Shown here: positions 16,984 through 26,022 of the stretch, one piece after another
How positions within the stretch are numbered: position 1 is the stretch's first letter
Layout: each line of letters opens with the position of its first letter
From: Akkermansia sp.
Lineage (GTDB): Bacteria > Verrucomicrobiota > Verrucomicrobiia > Verrucomicrobiales > Akkermansiaceae
Assembly: GCA_017521405.1 (NCBI GenBank)
Contig: JAFXCP010000030.1
Span: 1 to 58,004 of the forward strand
Direction: 5' to 3'
Length of the DNA: 58,004 bases
Notes under the pieces: model-generated
Database searches by the model: none
What the model saw: the letters and a program-made list of their open reading frames with translations, nothing else
What the model was told of the DNA's origin: nothing
Program-made: the position numbers and the translations under genes

Positions 16984-18342
16984 ATGAAGCACATCGAGTT
17001 CACCGCCACAAACGGAACTTTCGACATCAACGACTTTATCAATCGTTGCGATGCCGCCACCATGGGGGAGGAACTCCCCCCCGCAGAAAACCAATCGGAA
17101 CCGCAGGAACCCATTCCCGCTGCCGTGCCGGTGGCAGATGGGGTGGACCCCATCTGTTATTCGCCTCTGGAAGAAGTTCTGGAGGAACTGCGCATGGGCA
17201 GGCTGGTTCTCATGACGGATGACCCCCACCGCGAAAACGAAGCGGATTTAATCTGCGCCGGGCAGTTTGCCACACCGCAGAACATCAACTTCATGGCCAC
17301 ACACGCCCGCGGTCTCATCTGCGTACCCATGGCACCGGAAAGAGTGGATGCCCTGGGCCTGCCTATGCAAGCCCAGCACAACACGGAAAAACACCACACG
17401 GCATTTACCGTAAGCGTAGACGCCCGAGAGGGAACCACCACCGGCATCAGCGCTTTCGAGCGCTCTCTCACCACCATGAAACTGGCAGATGCCAAATCCA
17501 CACTGGATGATTTTGTGCAGCCCGGGCACTGCTTCCCTCTGCGCGCGGTGGAAGGCGGAGTTATCCGCCGCGCGGGCCATACGGAAGGCACTGTGGATAT
17601 TCTCCGTCTGGCAGGGCTGGAACCCGTGGGCGTGTGCTGCGAAATCATGAAGGACGACGGCACCATGGCGAGACTGGGTGAACTTGGCTCCTTCCAACGG
17701 GAATACGGCTTAAAGGCCTGCTCTCTGGCGCAGATTATCGAACATCGCCAGCACACGGAAAAACTCATCGTGCGAGAAGAAGTTGTCAAACTGCCCACGG
17801 ACTTCGGCGATTTTGACTGCTACTCCTACCATTCCAAAGTAGACGGAAAAACCCACCTAGCCTTGGTTCATGGACCTATCGACCCGGAAAAACCCATTCT
17901 CTGCCGGGTACACAGCGAATGCCTTACAGGGGATGTGTTTGCCAGCCGCCGGTGCGATTGCGGTAGCCAGCTGCATGCCGCCATGCGCCGAGTTGCCCGA
18001 GAAGGAGGCGTTATTCTTTACCTGCGCCAAGAAGGTCGCGGCATCGGTCTCTCCGCCAAGCTGCATGCCTACAAGCTCCAAGAGCAAGGCTACGACACTG
18101 TGGATGCCAACATTAAACTCGGTTTTGCACCCGATTTGCGAGATTACGGCGTAGGCGCCCAAATCCTGCGGGATTTAGGCATTCGCCACCTCCGCTTGCT
18201 CACCAACAACCCGCTCAAAATTCAGGGTTTATCCGGCCATGGACTGGATGTGGTGGAGCATGTGGCCATCTCCATCCCGGCAAATACGGACAACCAACAC
18301 TATCTGGACACCAAACGCGACCGCATGGGACACCTTCTTTAA
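16984..18342 (+). CDS. ribBA: Bifunctional DHBP synthase / GTP cyclohydrolase II
   Basis: This 452-residue protein supplies both starting branches of riboflavin synthesis. Residues 57-255 are 3,4-dihydroxy-2-butanone-4-phosphate synthase (DDPHRENEADLICAGQ; TEGTVDILRLAGL). Residues 260-452 are GTP cyclohydrolase II, with the zinc-binding pattern CLTGDVFASRRCDCG and the catalytic stretch LRQEGRGIGL. The first 55 residues are an extra acidic, Pro-rich extension not needed for either activity. An alternative later start inside it is not evident. It lies seven bases behind glnS and no Shine-Dalgarno site is seen. No FMN riboswitch precedes it. Confidence 0.95.
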   Translation: MKHIEFTATNGTFDINDFINRCDAATMGEELPPAENQSEPQEPIPAAVPVADGVDPICYSPLEEVLEELRMGRLVLMTDDPHRENEADLICAGQFATPQNINFMATHARGLICVPMAPERVDALGLPMQAQHNTEKHHTAFTVSVDAREGTTTGISAFERSLTTMKLADAKSTLDDFVQPGHCFPLRAVEGGVIRRAGHTEGTVDILRLAGLEPVGVCCEIMKDDGTMARLGELGSFQREYGLKACSLAQIIEHRQHTEKLIVREEVVKLPTDFGDFDCYSYHSKVDGKTHLALVHGPIDPEKPILCRVHSECLTGDVFASRRCDCGSQLHAAMRRVAREGGVILYLRQEGRGIGLSAKLHAYKLQEQGYDTVDANIKLGFAPDLRDYGVGAQILRDLGIRHLRLLTNNPLKIQGLSGHGLDVVEHVAISIPANTDNQHYLDTKRDRMGHLL

Positions 18343-18398
18343 GATGGCACCATGCGGAGTAATGACGTGCATTTTCTCCCGCATGCCGCAATGCCATA

Positions 18399-18427
18399 TT
18401 CCCAGAAAATCTACCTTCCTTTATAAT
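18399..18427 (+). promoter_or_regulatory. Candidate promoter of ftsH
   Basis: A consensus TATAAT at 18422-18427 with TTCCCA 17 bases upstream at 18399-18404. The ATG is 27 bases after the -10 box. The -35 match is weak. Confidence 0.5.
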
Positions 18428-18454
18428 ACAGAGAAAAAGCTCTGAATACCCACT

Positions 18455-20740
18455 ATGTCCGACCCGAATAAGAAGCTTCCTCCCACACCGCAACCCGGCA
18501 GCAGCCAGAACTGGGGTGTAATGATTCTCATGGCCGTTATAGCCGGCATCCTAATGGTAGCCTTCATGTTTGACGGAACCATGGGAGCCCCTGCACGCTC
18601 CATCAATCTGGAACAATTCCAGGCACTTTGGCGGCAAGGTAAGGTGGTCATGAACCAGCCCAAGGAATTCCCCATTGAGGTAACCACCAACGATGCCTCC
18701 AGCGAGGGCAGCATTACTGCCTATCTGTACCGGAACACCCCCAAATATCCGGAGGCGGTATTCTATATGCCCTTCACGGATTCGGATGAACTTCGCGCCC
18801 TTTGCAACCGCTTCGGCATTACCACCACCACCAAGGTGGAAAACACCCTGCCCACCACCAACAAAGCAGAACGCATTTGGTCCACGGATGATTTTATCCG
18901 CATGGGCGAGGAGGGACGCATCATCATGGGCGACCGCGCCCCCACCATCTATGAAAATGGCAGCCAAGGGGTCATCATCGGAGAATACCGCAAGAACCCC
19001 ACGGGTACCGTCACACTCAAAGATGTGGAACCCGTCAAAGTGGAATTCAGCCGCACTTTCCAAGGGGACCGCGTGCGTGATTTGCTGGGGAGCCAAGCGC
19101 GCTTCGTGGTAGAAAGCAATACATGGTCCATGATTCTGGTAAACATACTGCCCGTAGTCATTGTGCTGCTGTTGCTTTTCTTCTTCTTCCGCGCCCAGAG
19201 CGGCGGTCCCGGCGGTGCCATGAAATTCGCCCGCAGCCGTGCCCGCCTGCTGGACCCGAACCAGAATAAGGTAACCTTCAAGGATGTGGCCGGCATTTCC
19301 GAGGCTAAAGAGGAAGTATGGGAAATTGTGGAGTTCCTCCGTAATCCTTCCAAATTCAGGAATCTGGGCGGCACCATTCCCAAGGGCGTCCTCATGGTAG
19401 GACCTCCCGGCACTGGCAAGACTCTTCTGGCTCGCGCCATTGCCGGAGAAGCCGGGGTGCCTTTCTATACCATCTCCGGTTCCGACTTTGTGGAGATGTT
19501 TGTGGGCGTGGGCGCAAGCCGCGTGCGCGACATGTTTGCCGAAGCAAAGAAACATTCACCATGCCTCATCTTCATCGATGAAATTGACGCTGTGGGGCGC
19601 CACCGCGGACACGGTGTGGGCGGCGGGCACGATGAACGCGAGCAAACGCTCAATGCGCTGCTGGTGGAAATGGACGGTTTTACGGCCAACGAAAATGTTA
19701 TTGTCATTGCCGCCACTAACCGAGTGGACGTACTGGATCCCGCCCTACTCCGCCCCGGCCGCTTTGACCGCCAAGTCACCGTAAACCTTCCGGATGCAGC
19801 CGGGCGAGAGCAAATCCTTCGCGTCCATGCCCGCAAGGTTAAACTTTCCCCGGAGGTGGACCTTAACCCCATTGCCCGCGCAACCACAGGTTTCTCCGGC
19901 GCGGAGCTGGCCAATCTCGTGAACGAAGCGGCACTCATTGCCGCACGCAAAAACAACCCCACCGTGCAGCAGGCTGATTTGGAAGAAGCACGCGAAAAGG
20001 TACGTTGGGGACGCGAACGCCGCTCTCTGGAAATTTCCGACAAGGAGAAATACATGACGGCAATCCACGAGGCCGGCCATGCGGTTTGCCTACTTAAAAC
20101 AGCACTTAAAAAGAGTCTCCCGCTGCACAAAGTAACTATTATCCCTCGTGGTCCCGCGCTCGGCGTCACAATGATGCTGCCGGATGAAGATAAACATAGC
20201 GAATACAAGAGCGAGCTGTTGGATTACATCGTCATGGCCATGGGTGGGCGCTGTGCCGAAGAGGTCATCTTTGGCGATATTTCCGGCGGAGCCCGGGGAG
20301 ATATTCACCAAGCCACCTCCATCGCCCGCAAAATGGTGTGCGTGTATGGCATGAGCGAAAAACTCGGACCTGTCGAATACGGCACCAACCACAGCGAAGT
20401 ATTCCTGGCGAGAGATATCTCCCAAACATCCCGCAACTTCTCCGAACACACTGCACAAATTATCGATGAAGAAATCCAGCGCATTGTTACGGAAAACTAC
20501 CGGAGAGCACTCCAAATTCTGAGCGATAACCAAGAGCGCCTGCGCCTCATTGCAGATAAGCTGATTGAATTTGAGACTCTGAGCGGCAGCCATGTAGAAG
20601 AACTACTGGAAACCGGCACCATGGTATCCCCGCCGGTGCGGGAGCTTCCTCCCCCCATGCCTGAGGCTCCTGATGCCCCCACAGACCTTCAAACCCCGGA
20701 TGATATGCCCCCCGCCCCCGGCGAGGATAAAACAGAATAG
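18455..20740 (+). CDS. ftsH: ATP-dependent zinc metalloprotease FtsH
   Basis: This is a 761-residue membrane-bound AAA+ protease that degrades misfolded and regulatory membrane proteins. It has two membrane helices (about 22-40 and 223-242) enclosing a periplasmic domain. The AAA module has Walker A GPPGTGKT near 316, Walker [16 protein letters not shown] and the second region of homology [20 protein letters not shown]. The zinc protease site HEAGH is near residue 540. The periplasmic domain is longer than the usual hundred or so residues, and the tail is Pro-rich. rsfS and argH follow closely. Confidence 0.97.
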   Translation: MSDPNKKLPPTPQPGSSQNWGVMILMAVIAGILMVAFMFDGTMGAPARSINLEQFQALWRQGKVVMNQPKEFPIEVTTNDASSEGSITAYLYRNTPKYPEAVFYMPFTDSDELRALCNRFGITTTTKVENTLPTTNKAERIWSTDDFIRMGEEGRIIMGDRAPTIYENGSQGVIIGEYRKNPTGTVTLKDVEPVKVEFSRTFQGDRVRDLLGSQARFVVESNTWSMILVNILPVVIVLLLLFFFFRAQSGGPGGAMKFARSRARLLDPNQNKVTFKDVAGISEAKEEVWEIVEFLRNPSKFRNLGGTIPKGVLMVGPPGTGKTLLARAIAGEAGVPFYTISGSDFVEMFVGVGASRVRDMFAEAKKHSPCLIFIDEIDAVGRHRGHGVGGGHDEREQTLNALLVEMDGFTANENVIVIAATNRVDVLDPALLRPGRFDRQVTVNLPDAAGREQILRVHARKVKLSPEVDLNPIARATTGFSGAELANLVNEAALIAARKNNPTVQQADLEEAREKVRWGRERRSLEISDKEKYMTAIHEAGHAVCLLKTALKKSLPLHKVTIIPRGPALGVTMMLPDEDKHSEYKSELLDYIVMAMGGRCAEEVIFGDISGGARGDIHQATSIARKMVCVYGMSEKLGPVEYGTNHSEVFLARDISQTSRNFSEHTAQIIDEEIQRIVTENYRRALQILSDNQERLRLIADKLIEFETLSGSHVEELLETGTMVSPPVRELPPPMPEAPDAPTDLQTPDDMPPAPGEDKTE

Positions 20741-20763
20741 CCCCCTAAAAAAGACTTAATACC

Positions 20764-21126
20764 ATGAATAGCAAAGAACTTGCCTGCGCCTGTGCCCAAG
20801 TGGCCAGTGATGCCAAGGCGGCCGACATCGCCATCTACGATTTGCGCGGCACCTCCTCCCTCACGGATTACGCCGTTGTTTGCACAGCCACTTCCGTACC
20901 GCACCTCCGAGCCATACTTGGGGATGTGGATAAGGAAATCGCAGAACAGCACAATGTACTCCCCGTCTACGCAGAGCGTACACCCAATGCCCTCTGGTCC
21001 GTTCTGGATTATATCGATGTGATGGTTCACGTCATGGCGGCCGAAGTGCGCGAATTCTACGCACTGGAATCCATCTGGCGCCCGGAAAACCGCATCGAAT
21101 GGCACGATGCCGATGAACAGCCTTAA
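20764..21126 (+). CDS. rsfS: Ribosomal silencing factor RsfS
   Basis: This 120-residue Iojap/RsfS protein binds ribosomal protein L14 of the large subunit and blocks subunit joining when nutrients are scarce. Family features are AADIAIYDLRGTSSLTDYAVVCTATS and the closing block WSVLDYIDVMVHVMAAEVREFYALE. It sits 23 bases after ftsH and 23 bases before argH, without a visible Shine-Dalgarno site, so co-transcription is likely. Confidence 0.93.
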   Translation: MNSKELACACAQVASDAKAADIAIYDLRGTSSLTDYAVVCTATSVPHLRAILGDVDKEIAEQHNVLPVYAERTPNALWSVLDYIDVMVHVMAAEVREFYALESIWRPENRIEWHDADEQP

Positions 21127-21149
21127 GCCTCTACCCCACCATCACCGCT

Positions 21150-22514
21150 ATGTGGTCAGGACGTTTCTCCCAGCCTAACACCGATTTGGTTCTCCGTTAC
21201 GGAGAATCCGTTTCCTACGATTGGAAGCTGTACGAACACGATATTGCCGGGTCCATTGCTCACGCACGCGCACAGCGCAATGCCGGCATGCTTACGGATG
21301 AGGAATTTGAAGCCATCCGCAGCGGTCTCTTAGGCATTCTGGCGGATATACAGGCCGGTAACTTCTCTTGGAAAATGCAACTGGAAGATGTTCACATGAA
21401 CATCGAGAGCGAGCTTACCCGCCGTATAGGCTCCCCCGGTGCTAAACTCCACACGGCGCGTTCCCGTAACGATCAAGTAGCCACAGATACCCGCCTATAC
21501 TGCCGCGCCCAAATTGATGCCACCCTTGAATTACTGCGCGATATGCAGCGCGCACTACTTCTCAAAGCCGAGGAATATGCCGAAGTTCGTATTCCCGGAT
21601 ACACCCACTTGCAACGCGCCCAGCCGGTCACCATAGCCCACCACCTTTTGGCATATGTGGAAATGCTTGGGCGAGATACCGAGCGTCTTTCCGATTGCCG
21701 CCGCAGGGTTAACGTGAGTCCCTTAGGTTCCGGAGCCATTGCCGGTTCCACCATCAATCTGGACAGAGCAGCCATTGCGGCAGAGCTGGGATTCGATACC
21801 GTGACTGAGAACTCTATGGATGCCATTGCCGACCGCGACTACATTATGGAGACGCTTTTCTGTCTCTCTCTCATCGGCACGCATCTCTCCCGCCTCAGCG
21901 AGGATCTCGTTCTCTGGAGCAGCGCCGAGTTCGGATTCTGCACACTCAGCGATGCCCATACCACCGGCTCCAGCCTCATGCCCCAGAAAAAGAACCCCGA
22001 TGTCTGCGAGCTTACCCGCGGCAAGAGCGGGCGGCTCTACGGCAATCTGGTAAGCGTCATGGTTGCCGTTAAGGGGCTTCCCCTCACCTACAACCGCGAC
22101 CTTCAGGAGGACAAGGAACCCCTCTTTGATTCTTTTGAAACAATTTCCCTTGCTCTCCGAGTCAACGCTGAAATGGTAGCCGGAATGCGGATTAACCCCG
22201 ACCGCTGTGCCGATGCCGTGAGCGACCCGCTTCTTCTTGCCACGGATTTGGCGGATTACCTCGTACGCCGGGGAGTTCCCTTCCGCCATGCACATGAACT
22301 TGTAGGCAAAGCAGTTGCTATAGCCGTAAGTACAGGCACGCCACTTTCCCGGCTCACGTTGGAGCAATTTCAGGCCATTTCCCCGGAGTACGGAGCGGAT
22401 GTACACTCCGTATTCAATCTGGACCGCGCCTTTGCCCTCCGCACGAATCCCGGAGCCCCCAATCCGGACAATACCACCCGCCGTCTCAATTACTGGAAGC
22501 AGAAGCTCTCCTAA
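21150..22514 (+). CDS. argH: Argininosuccinate lyase
   Basis: This 454-residue enzyme cleaves argininosuccinate to arginine and fumarate, the last step of arginine synthesis. It begins MWSGRFSQPNTDLVLRYGES, typical of ArgH. The fumarase/aspartase superfamily signature is GSSLMPQKKNPDVCELTRGK, and HTARSRNDQVATDTRLY and GYTHLQRAQP are the other conserved blocks. The closest upstream genes are unrelated in pathway. A hairpin follows the stop. Confidence 0.97.
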   Translation: MWSGRFSQPNTDLVLRYGESVSYDWKLYEHDIAGSIAHARAQRNAGMLTDEEFEAIRSGLLGILADIQAGNFSWKMQLEDVHMNIESELTRRIGSPGAKLHTARSRNDQVATDTRLYCRAQIDATLELLRDMQRALLLKAEEYAEVRIPGYTHLQRAQPVTIAHHLLAYVEMLGRDTERLSDCRRRVNVSPLGSGAIAGSTINLDRAAIAAELGFDTVTENSMDAIADRDYIMETLFCLSLIGTHLSRLSEDLVLWSSAEFGFCTLSDAHTTGSSLMPQKKNPDVCELTRGKSGRLYGNLVSVMVAVKGLPLTYNRDLQEDKEPLFDSFETISLALRVNAEMVAGMRINPDRCADAVSDPLLLATDLADYLVRRGVPFRHAHELVGKAVAIAVSTGTPLSRLTLEQFQAISPEYGADVHSVFNLDRAFALRTNPGAPNPDNTTRRLNYWKQKLS

Positions 22515-22539
22515 GCACGGTGTGGCACTCCCCTTTCCG

Positions 22540-22567
22540 CCCCCTGCCGCCTCCCGGTGGCAGGGGG
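22540..22567 (+). terminator. GC-rich hairpin after argH
   Basis: CCCCCTGCCGCC at 22540-22551 pairs with GGTGGCAGGGGG at 22556-22567 through one G-T pair, with a four-base loop. No T run follows directly, so termination would depend on the stem alone. Confidence 0.55.
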
Positions 22568-22579
22568 TGGTGTTATAAC

Positions 22580-22607
22580 TTGACTCCCCTACCGATTTTT
22601 TTATAAT
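22580..22607 (+). promoter_or_regulatory. Leaderless-type promoter of the SDR gene
   Basis: TTGACT at 22580-22585, a 16-base spacer and a consensus TATAAT at 22602-22607. The ATG at 22614 follows after six bases. Confidence 0.72.
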
Positions 22608-22613
22608 GCGGGT

Positions 22614-23327
22614 ATGAATGAGTTTTCCGGAAAAGTAGTTGTGGTGACAGGTGGGGCACAAGGCATCGGCCGCTGCATTGCGGAACAATTTCATACAGTC
22701 GGGGCAAAGGTGTGCATTTTCGACCGCCAAGATAATCCCTATTTTGTGGGAGATTTGGCAAGGAAAGAAGATTTGCAAAAATTTTGCACACAAGTCATTG
22801 CTGAATATGGGCATATCGATTATCTCATCAACAATGCCGCGCCCTTATTCAAAGGATTACCGGATTGTACATGGGAAGAATTCAATAATGCTCTGCAAGT
22901 AGGCATAGCGGCACCATACATGCTCACGCGCTTGTTTGCGGAGCATTTTGCAAAGGGAGCAGCCGTGGTCAACATCTCCTCCAGTCGCGACCGCATGAGC
23001 ATGCCCGGGACAGAGTGCTATACCGCAGCCAAGGGAGGTATCGCCGCGCTCACCCATGCACTGTCCGTATCCCTAGCAGGGAAGGTGCGAGTCAACTCCG
23101 TTTCTCCCGGATGGATTGACACCCAAAACCATTGCTACACCGGAGCGGATGCCGCACAACACCCCGTCGGCCGCGTGGGTAAGCCGGAGGACATTGCCCA
23201 TATGGTGCTCTTCCTCTGTTCTTCCAAAGCCGCATTCATCACAGGGGAAAACGTCTGCATCGATGGCGGCATGACCCGCCAAATGATTTACCACGGAGAC
23301 CACGGCTGGCAGCTCCTTACCCCTTAG
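22614..23327 (+). CDS. Short-chain dehydrogenase/reductase
   Basis: This 237-residue classical SDR enzyme has the cofactor motif TGGAQGIG near residue 12, the structural motif NNAAP (variant of NNAG), the catalytic Ser in VNISSSRD and the YTAAKGG (YxxxK) pair. The C-terminal part includes the familiar SPGWIDT and SSKAAFITGENVCIDGGM. Substrate cannot be inferred. Asp after the second beta strand (CIFDRQD) suggests NAD rather than NADP. The stop overlaps the convergent flavin-protein gene by four bases. Confidence 0.9.
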   Translation: MNEFSGKVVVVTGGAQGIGRCIAEQFHTVGAKVCIFDRQDNPYFVGDLARKEDLQKFCTQVIAEYGHIDYLINNAAPLFKGLPDCTWEEFNNALQVGIAAPYMLTRLFAEHFAKGAAVVNISSSRDRMSMPGTECYTAAKGGIAALTHALSVSLAGKVRVNSVSPGWIDTQNHCYTGADAAQHPVGRVGKPEDIAHMVLFLCSSKAAFITGENVCIDGGMTRQMIYHGDHGWQLLTP

Positions 23328-23800
23328 TGCCTTTTGCCGCACCAAGAATCAATCGGTAAACGCCATACGGTAGTGTGGGCCATGGCTCGTTCCGCATATT
23401 CCGCTCCTGCAATCATATGCTCCGAGGCATATTTTTGCAAAAGCAAACGGAGGGCGAGCCTTTTCTCCGCCCCCTCCGGCACAGGGGATATACAGCCTTC
23501 GAGAATTAAACTCTCGTAAGCAGTGGAAAACTTCTCCGGCAAAACTTTCACCGCCCCGGTAACAACCATGCTCACCTGCGGGCAAGCTGTTACGCATTGC
23601 ATCTTTCTCCCCTCCCCTGCACAGTGTAAATAAAGGGTTCGTTCTCTATCCCATACATAATTCATGGGTACAGCATAAGCACCACCCCCCGGCTGCTGCA
23701 TGGCCAGCACTCCATAAACGGATTCTGCCAATAGCTTTCTTGCGGCAGACTCCTCCATTTTGCGCTCCCGCCGGCGCAGACGACTTGTGTCGTATTTCAT
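23324..23800 (-). CDS. Pyridoxamine 5'-phosphate oxidase-like flavin-binding protein (NimA-like)
   Basis: This 158-residue split-barrel protein resembles the family annotated as pyridoxamine 5'-phosphate oxidase-related or NimA-like. The characteristic run is VYGVLAMQQPGGGAYAVPMNYVW, then LYLHCAGEGRKMQCV, where flavin phosphate is usually bound, and VCSMVVTG-like strands. The N-terminal basic helix (SRLRRRERK) is also typical, which supports the ATG at 23800. A GAGGAGG sequence abuts that ATG, too close to be an ordinary ribosome binding site. It is the last gene of the fucosidase-pseudokinase run, six bases after the pseudokinase. The reaction is unknown. Confidence 0.8.
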   Translation of the reverse strand: MKYDTSRLRRRERKMEESAARKLLAESVYGVLAMQQPGGGAYAVPMNYVWDRERTLYLHCAGEGRKMQCVTACPQVSMVVTGAVKVLPEKFSTAYESLILEGCISPVPEGAEKRLALRLLLQKYASEHMIAGAEYAERAMAHTTVWRLPIDSWCGKRH

Positions 23801-23806
23801 ACCTCC

Positions 23807-24499
23807 TCAACAACGCTGCATTTCCATTTGGAGTCGGGAAAGATCCTCAATAAAAAGAACAGGACTCAGCGGGCGCCACGCGCCGGCCAGCCGCATATGC
23901 TCCATAATACGCAGCAAAGGTGTGGCTAAGACGGCATTCATATCCAGCAATGGGGCAATAAGTCGGGCTGCGTTAGCCAGATAATGCATACTGGCATTGC
24001 GCGGTCTGGGACCCGCCAAAGCCATATTATCGAAGCGGAAGCCTGTTTCCATAAGGTAGGTATGTTCCAGCGCAAAGGGAGCGCAGGCAATGCGCTCCAT
24101 ATCCATATAAATACAGGCACGGCAAAGCTGCTGCATGAGACCACAAATCACCTCGGAAGGTAAAACTCTACCATTGGACACCATCATATCAAGCGGTTCG
24201 CCCTTAATTTTCTCCTTGGCAAGATGCCAAGTTCCCTCTGCTTCCAAAAGCTCCAAGGGAGCAGCCACACTGGGATGCTCCAAGCGAGTTTGCATGCGCG
24301 CGGTTTCGATAAAGAAGCGTACCTTGCGCGGCTCCATAGCCGCTTGCGGGCGAAGCGTTTCCACAATAACATCCCGGCGCATATCCTTTTGGGAAGCTGC
24401 ATAGGTAATCGTATCCGCAGATTCCTCAATAATGGAAGAAAGAATATACTGCTGCCCCATTACTCGAGGCAATGCGTAAGTTGAATCTATCTGGTTCAT
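23807..24499 (-). CDS. Truncated protein-kinase-like pseudokinase
   Basis: This 230-residue protein follows the layout of a bacterial Ser/Thr kinase: YILSSIIEESADTITYAASQ matches the first strands, RRDVIVETLRPQ the beta-3 strand, and RKVRFFIETARMQTRLEHPSVAAPLEL helix C and onwards. The catalytic features are missing. There is no Gly-rich loop, the beta-3 Lys is Glu (VIVETLRP), the HRD loop is replaced by IACAPFALEHTYL and no DFG is present. The C-lobe is also short. It is therefore a probable pseudokinase with a binding role. The ATG at 24499 is preferred to a TTG at 24520. It follows the fucosidase gene with a gap of 22 bases. Confidence 0.6.
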   Translation of the reverse strand: MNQIDSTYALPRVMGQQYILSSIIEESADTITYAASQKDMRRDVIVETLRPQAAMEPRKVRFFIETARMQTRLEHPSVAAPLELLEAEGTWHLAKEKIKGEPLDMMVSNGRVLPSEVICGLMQQLCRACIYMDMERIACAPFALEHTYLMETGFRFDNMALAGPRPRNASMHYLANAARLIAPLLDMNAVLATPLLRIMEHMRLAGAWRPLSPVLFIEDLSRLQMEMQRC

Positions 24500-24521
24500 T
24501 GTATCAAAAGAAAGAGACAAT

Positions 24522-25982
24522 TTAACGGGCGTTACCCAATTTCAACACAGGTAGTCCTTCCGGGGCCTCGGCCCACACCTCCGCCGGAATAGTGAATTGC
24601 ATGTATACAGTGGGTTCCTCTGCCCCGGGTTCTTCCACGCGCTCCATAAGCACCTCGAAATCCGGCATGCCGAGGATTTCCGGAGTTACAGCCTCCAGCT
24701 GGACGGCAGGTATACGGAGGACATAATCCCCCATTTCGGCCTCCGTGCGCTCATGGAGGAAGATGTATATATCATCCCATACCACACAGGCTAACATGCC
24801 CTCCGGCAGGGTTAATTCCCCCTCCACCGGCCGAGAGGAATAAATAGCCTCACTGTTAAGTTCCATCCAATCGCCCACACAGTGGAATATCTCTTCCACC
24901 TCCTCCGGCACACTGCCATCCGCGCGAGGGCCAATGTTAAGCAGGAGATTTCCGCCCTTGGCCGCGCATTCCTGCAACTGGCGGATGATGACAGATGGAC
25001 TCTTGTACTTAATATCGTAGCGGTTGTAGCCCCAAGCGTTTCCCACCGTCATGCAGGCTTCCCAATCGCGCCCGGGATAACCTTTTGCGGGGATGCGTTT
25101 CTCCGGGGTGGAGAAATCTCCTTTGGAAAAATCAAGAGCCTTGGAATCTTCCGAGTGGTCGAACCCGCTAAAACTGAACAATCGGTTATTCATCAGGATG
25201 GCGGGGTTATGCTCTCGGCATTTCTGCATAAGTTCCGAGGCTTTCCATGCGCGGTCTCCTTCTGCAGCACCCTGTGAGTAATCCCACCACATAATATCCA
25301 CCGTACCGTAGCGCCCGCTGAGCAATTCCGCTACCTGAGCATGGAGATATTGGCAATACTCCTCTTGGTTGCGCGAAATACCCTTTGATTTCAACATGGC
25401 GGCTTGCCCGGAGGGATAGCATAAATCCGGGCATATGGTATTATCATATGTAGGGTGGTGCCAATCGATAACGCTGTGGTAAAACCCGATTTTCATCCCC
25501 TTGCTACGGAATGCCTCCACAAATTCCCGGGCTATATCTCGCCCCAGCAGTTTCATCGAGGAATAATCACTCACCGCCGTATCGAACATGGCAAAACCAT
25601 CGTGATGCTTGGTGGTAAATACAGCATAACGACAACCGGCAGATTCCGCCAGCTCTGCCCACTGTTCCGCACAATCCTCTGCCGGTCGAAAAAGCGGCAG
25701 CGCCTCTGCTGCATAGGTATCCGTATCCAGCCCCAAATTGCACTGAATCCACTCCGTACCGCCGGGCTTTCCTTTAAACTCTCCGGCTAGGCCGGCATAC
25801 ACGCCGTAGTGAATAAACATGCCAAACTTAGCATCGCGCCACCAACGCATCTTCATATCGAGTGCAACTCGTGCGTCCTGCACCTCCGCCCCGGAAAAAG
25901 CCGGGGCAGCTTGCTCTGCCATGGAAACAGGGGCAAGCACCATCCCTGCCGCCAGTATTAGAGAAAAAGCGTAAACCTTCAT
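24522..25982 (-). CDS. Secreted alpha-L-fucosidase, GH29
   Basis: This 486-residue glycoside hydrolase family 29 enzyme releases terminal fucose, for example from mucin O-glycans. A signal peptide covers about the first 22 residues. The catalytic barrel shows KFGMFIHYGVYAGLAGE (52-68), TKHHDGFAMFDT (124-135) and GTVDIMWWDYSQ, in which Asp234 is the expected nucleophile. GGNLLLNIGPRADGSVPEE closes the barrel, and a small C-terminal beta domain follows. Export and specificity suit a mucus-dwelling bacterium. It has its own promoter 8 bases ahead and leads the pseudokinase and flavin-protein genes. Confidence 0.93.
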   Translation of the reverse strand: MKVYAFSLILAAGMVLAPVSMAEQAAPAFSGAEVQDARVALDMKMRWWRDAKFGMFIHYGVYAGLAGEFKGKPGGTEWIQCNLGLDTDTYAAEALPLFRPAEDCAEQWAELAESAGCRYAVFTTKHHDGFAMFDTAVSDYSSMKLLGRDIAREFVEAFRSKGMKIGFYHSVIDWHHPTYDNTICPDLCYPSGQAAMLKSKGISRNQEEYCQYLHAQVAELLSGRYGTVDIMWWDYSQGAAEGDRAWKASELMQKCREHNPAILMNNRLFSFSGFDHSEDSKALDFSKGDFSTPEKRIPAKGYPGRDWEACMTVGNAWGYNRYDIKYKSPSVIIRQLQECAAKGGNLLLNIGPRADGSVPEEVEEIFHCVGDWMELNSEAIYSSRPVEGELTLPEGMLACVVWDDIYIFLHERTEAEMGDYVLRIPAVQLEAVTPEILGMPDFEVLMERVEEPGAEEPTVYMQFTIPAEVWAEAPEGLPVLKLGNAR

Positions 25983-25990
25983 CTCCCAGC

Positions 25991-26019
25991 AAAATATCAG
26001 AGTTTTAATGGTGTGTCAA
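25991..26019 (-). promoter_or_regulatory. Leaderless-type promoter of the fucosidase operon
   Basis: A consensus TTGACA at 26014-26019, a 17-base spacer and TATTTT at 25991-25996, with eight bases to the ATG at 25982. It fills nearly the whole gap behind the MBL hydrolase gene. Confidence 0.7.
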
Positions 26020-26022
26020 TGT

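Noticed and set aside
18351-18385. Imperfect hairpin after ribBA
   Set aside because: CATGCGGAG and CTCCCGCATG can pair around a bulge, but there is no T run, and the loop is large. Not strong enough for a terminator.
21723-22814. A 363-codon open frame on the minus strand
   Set aside because: It runs through argH, the hairpin and the SDR promoter, so it cannot be coding.
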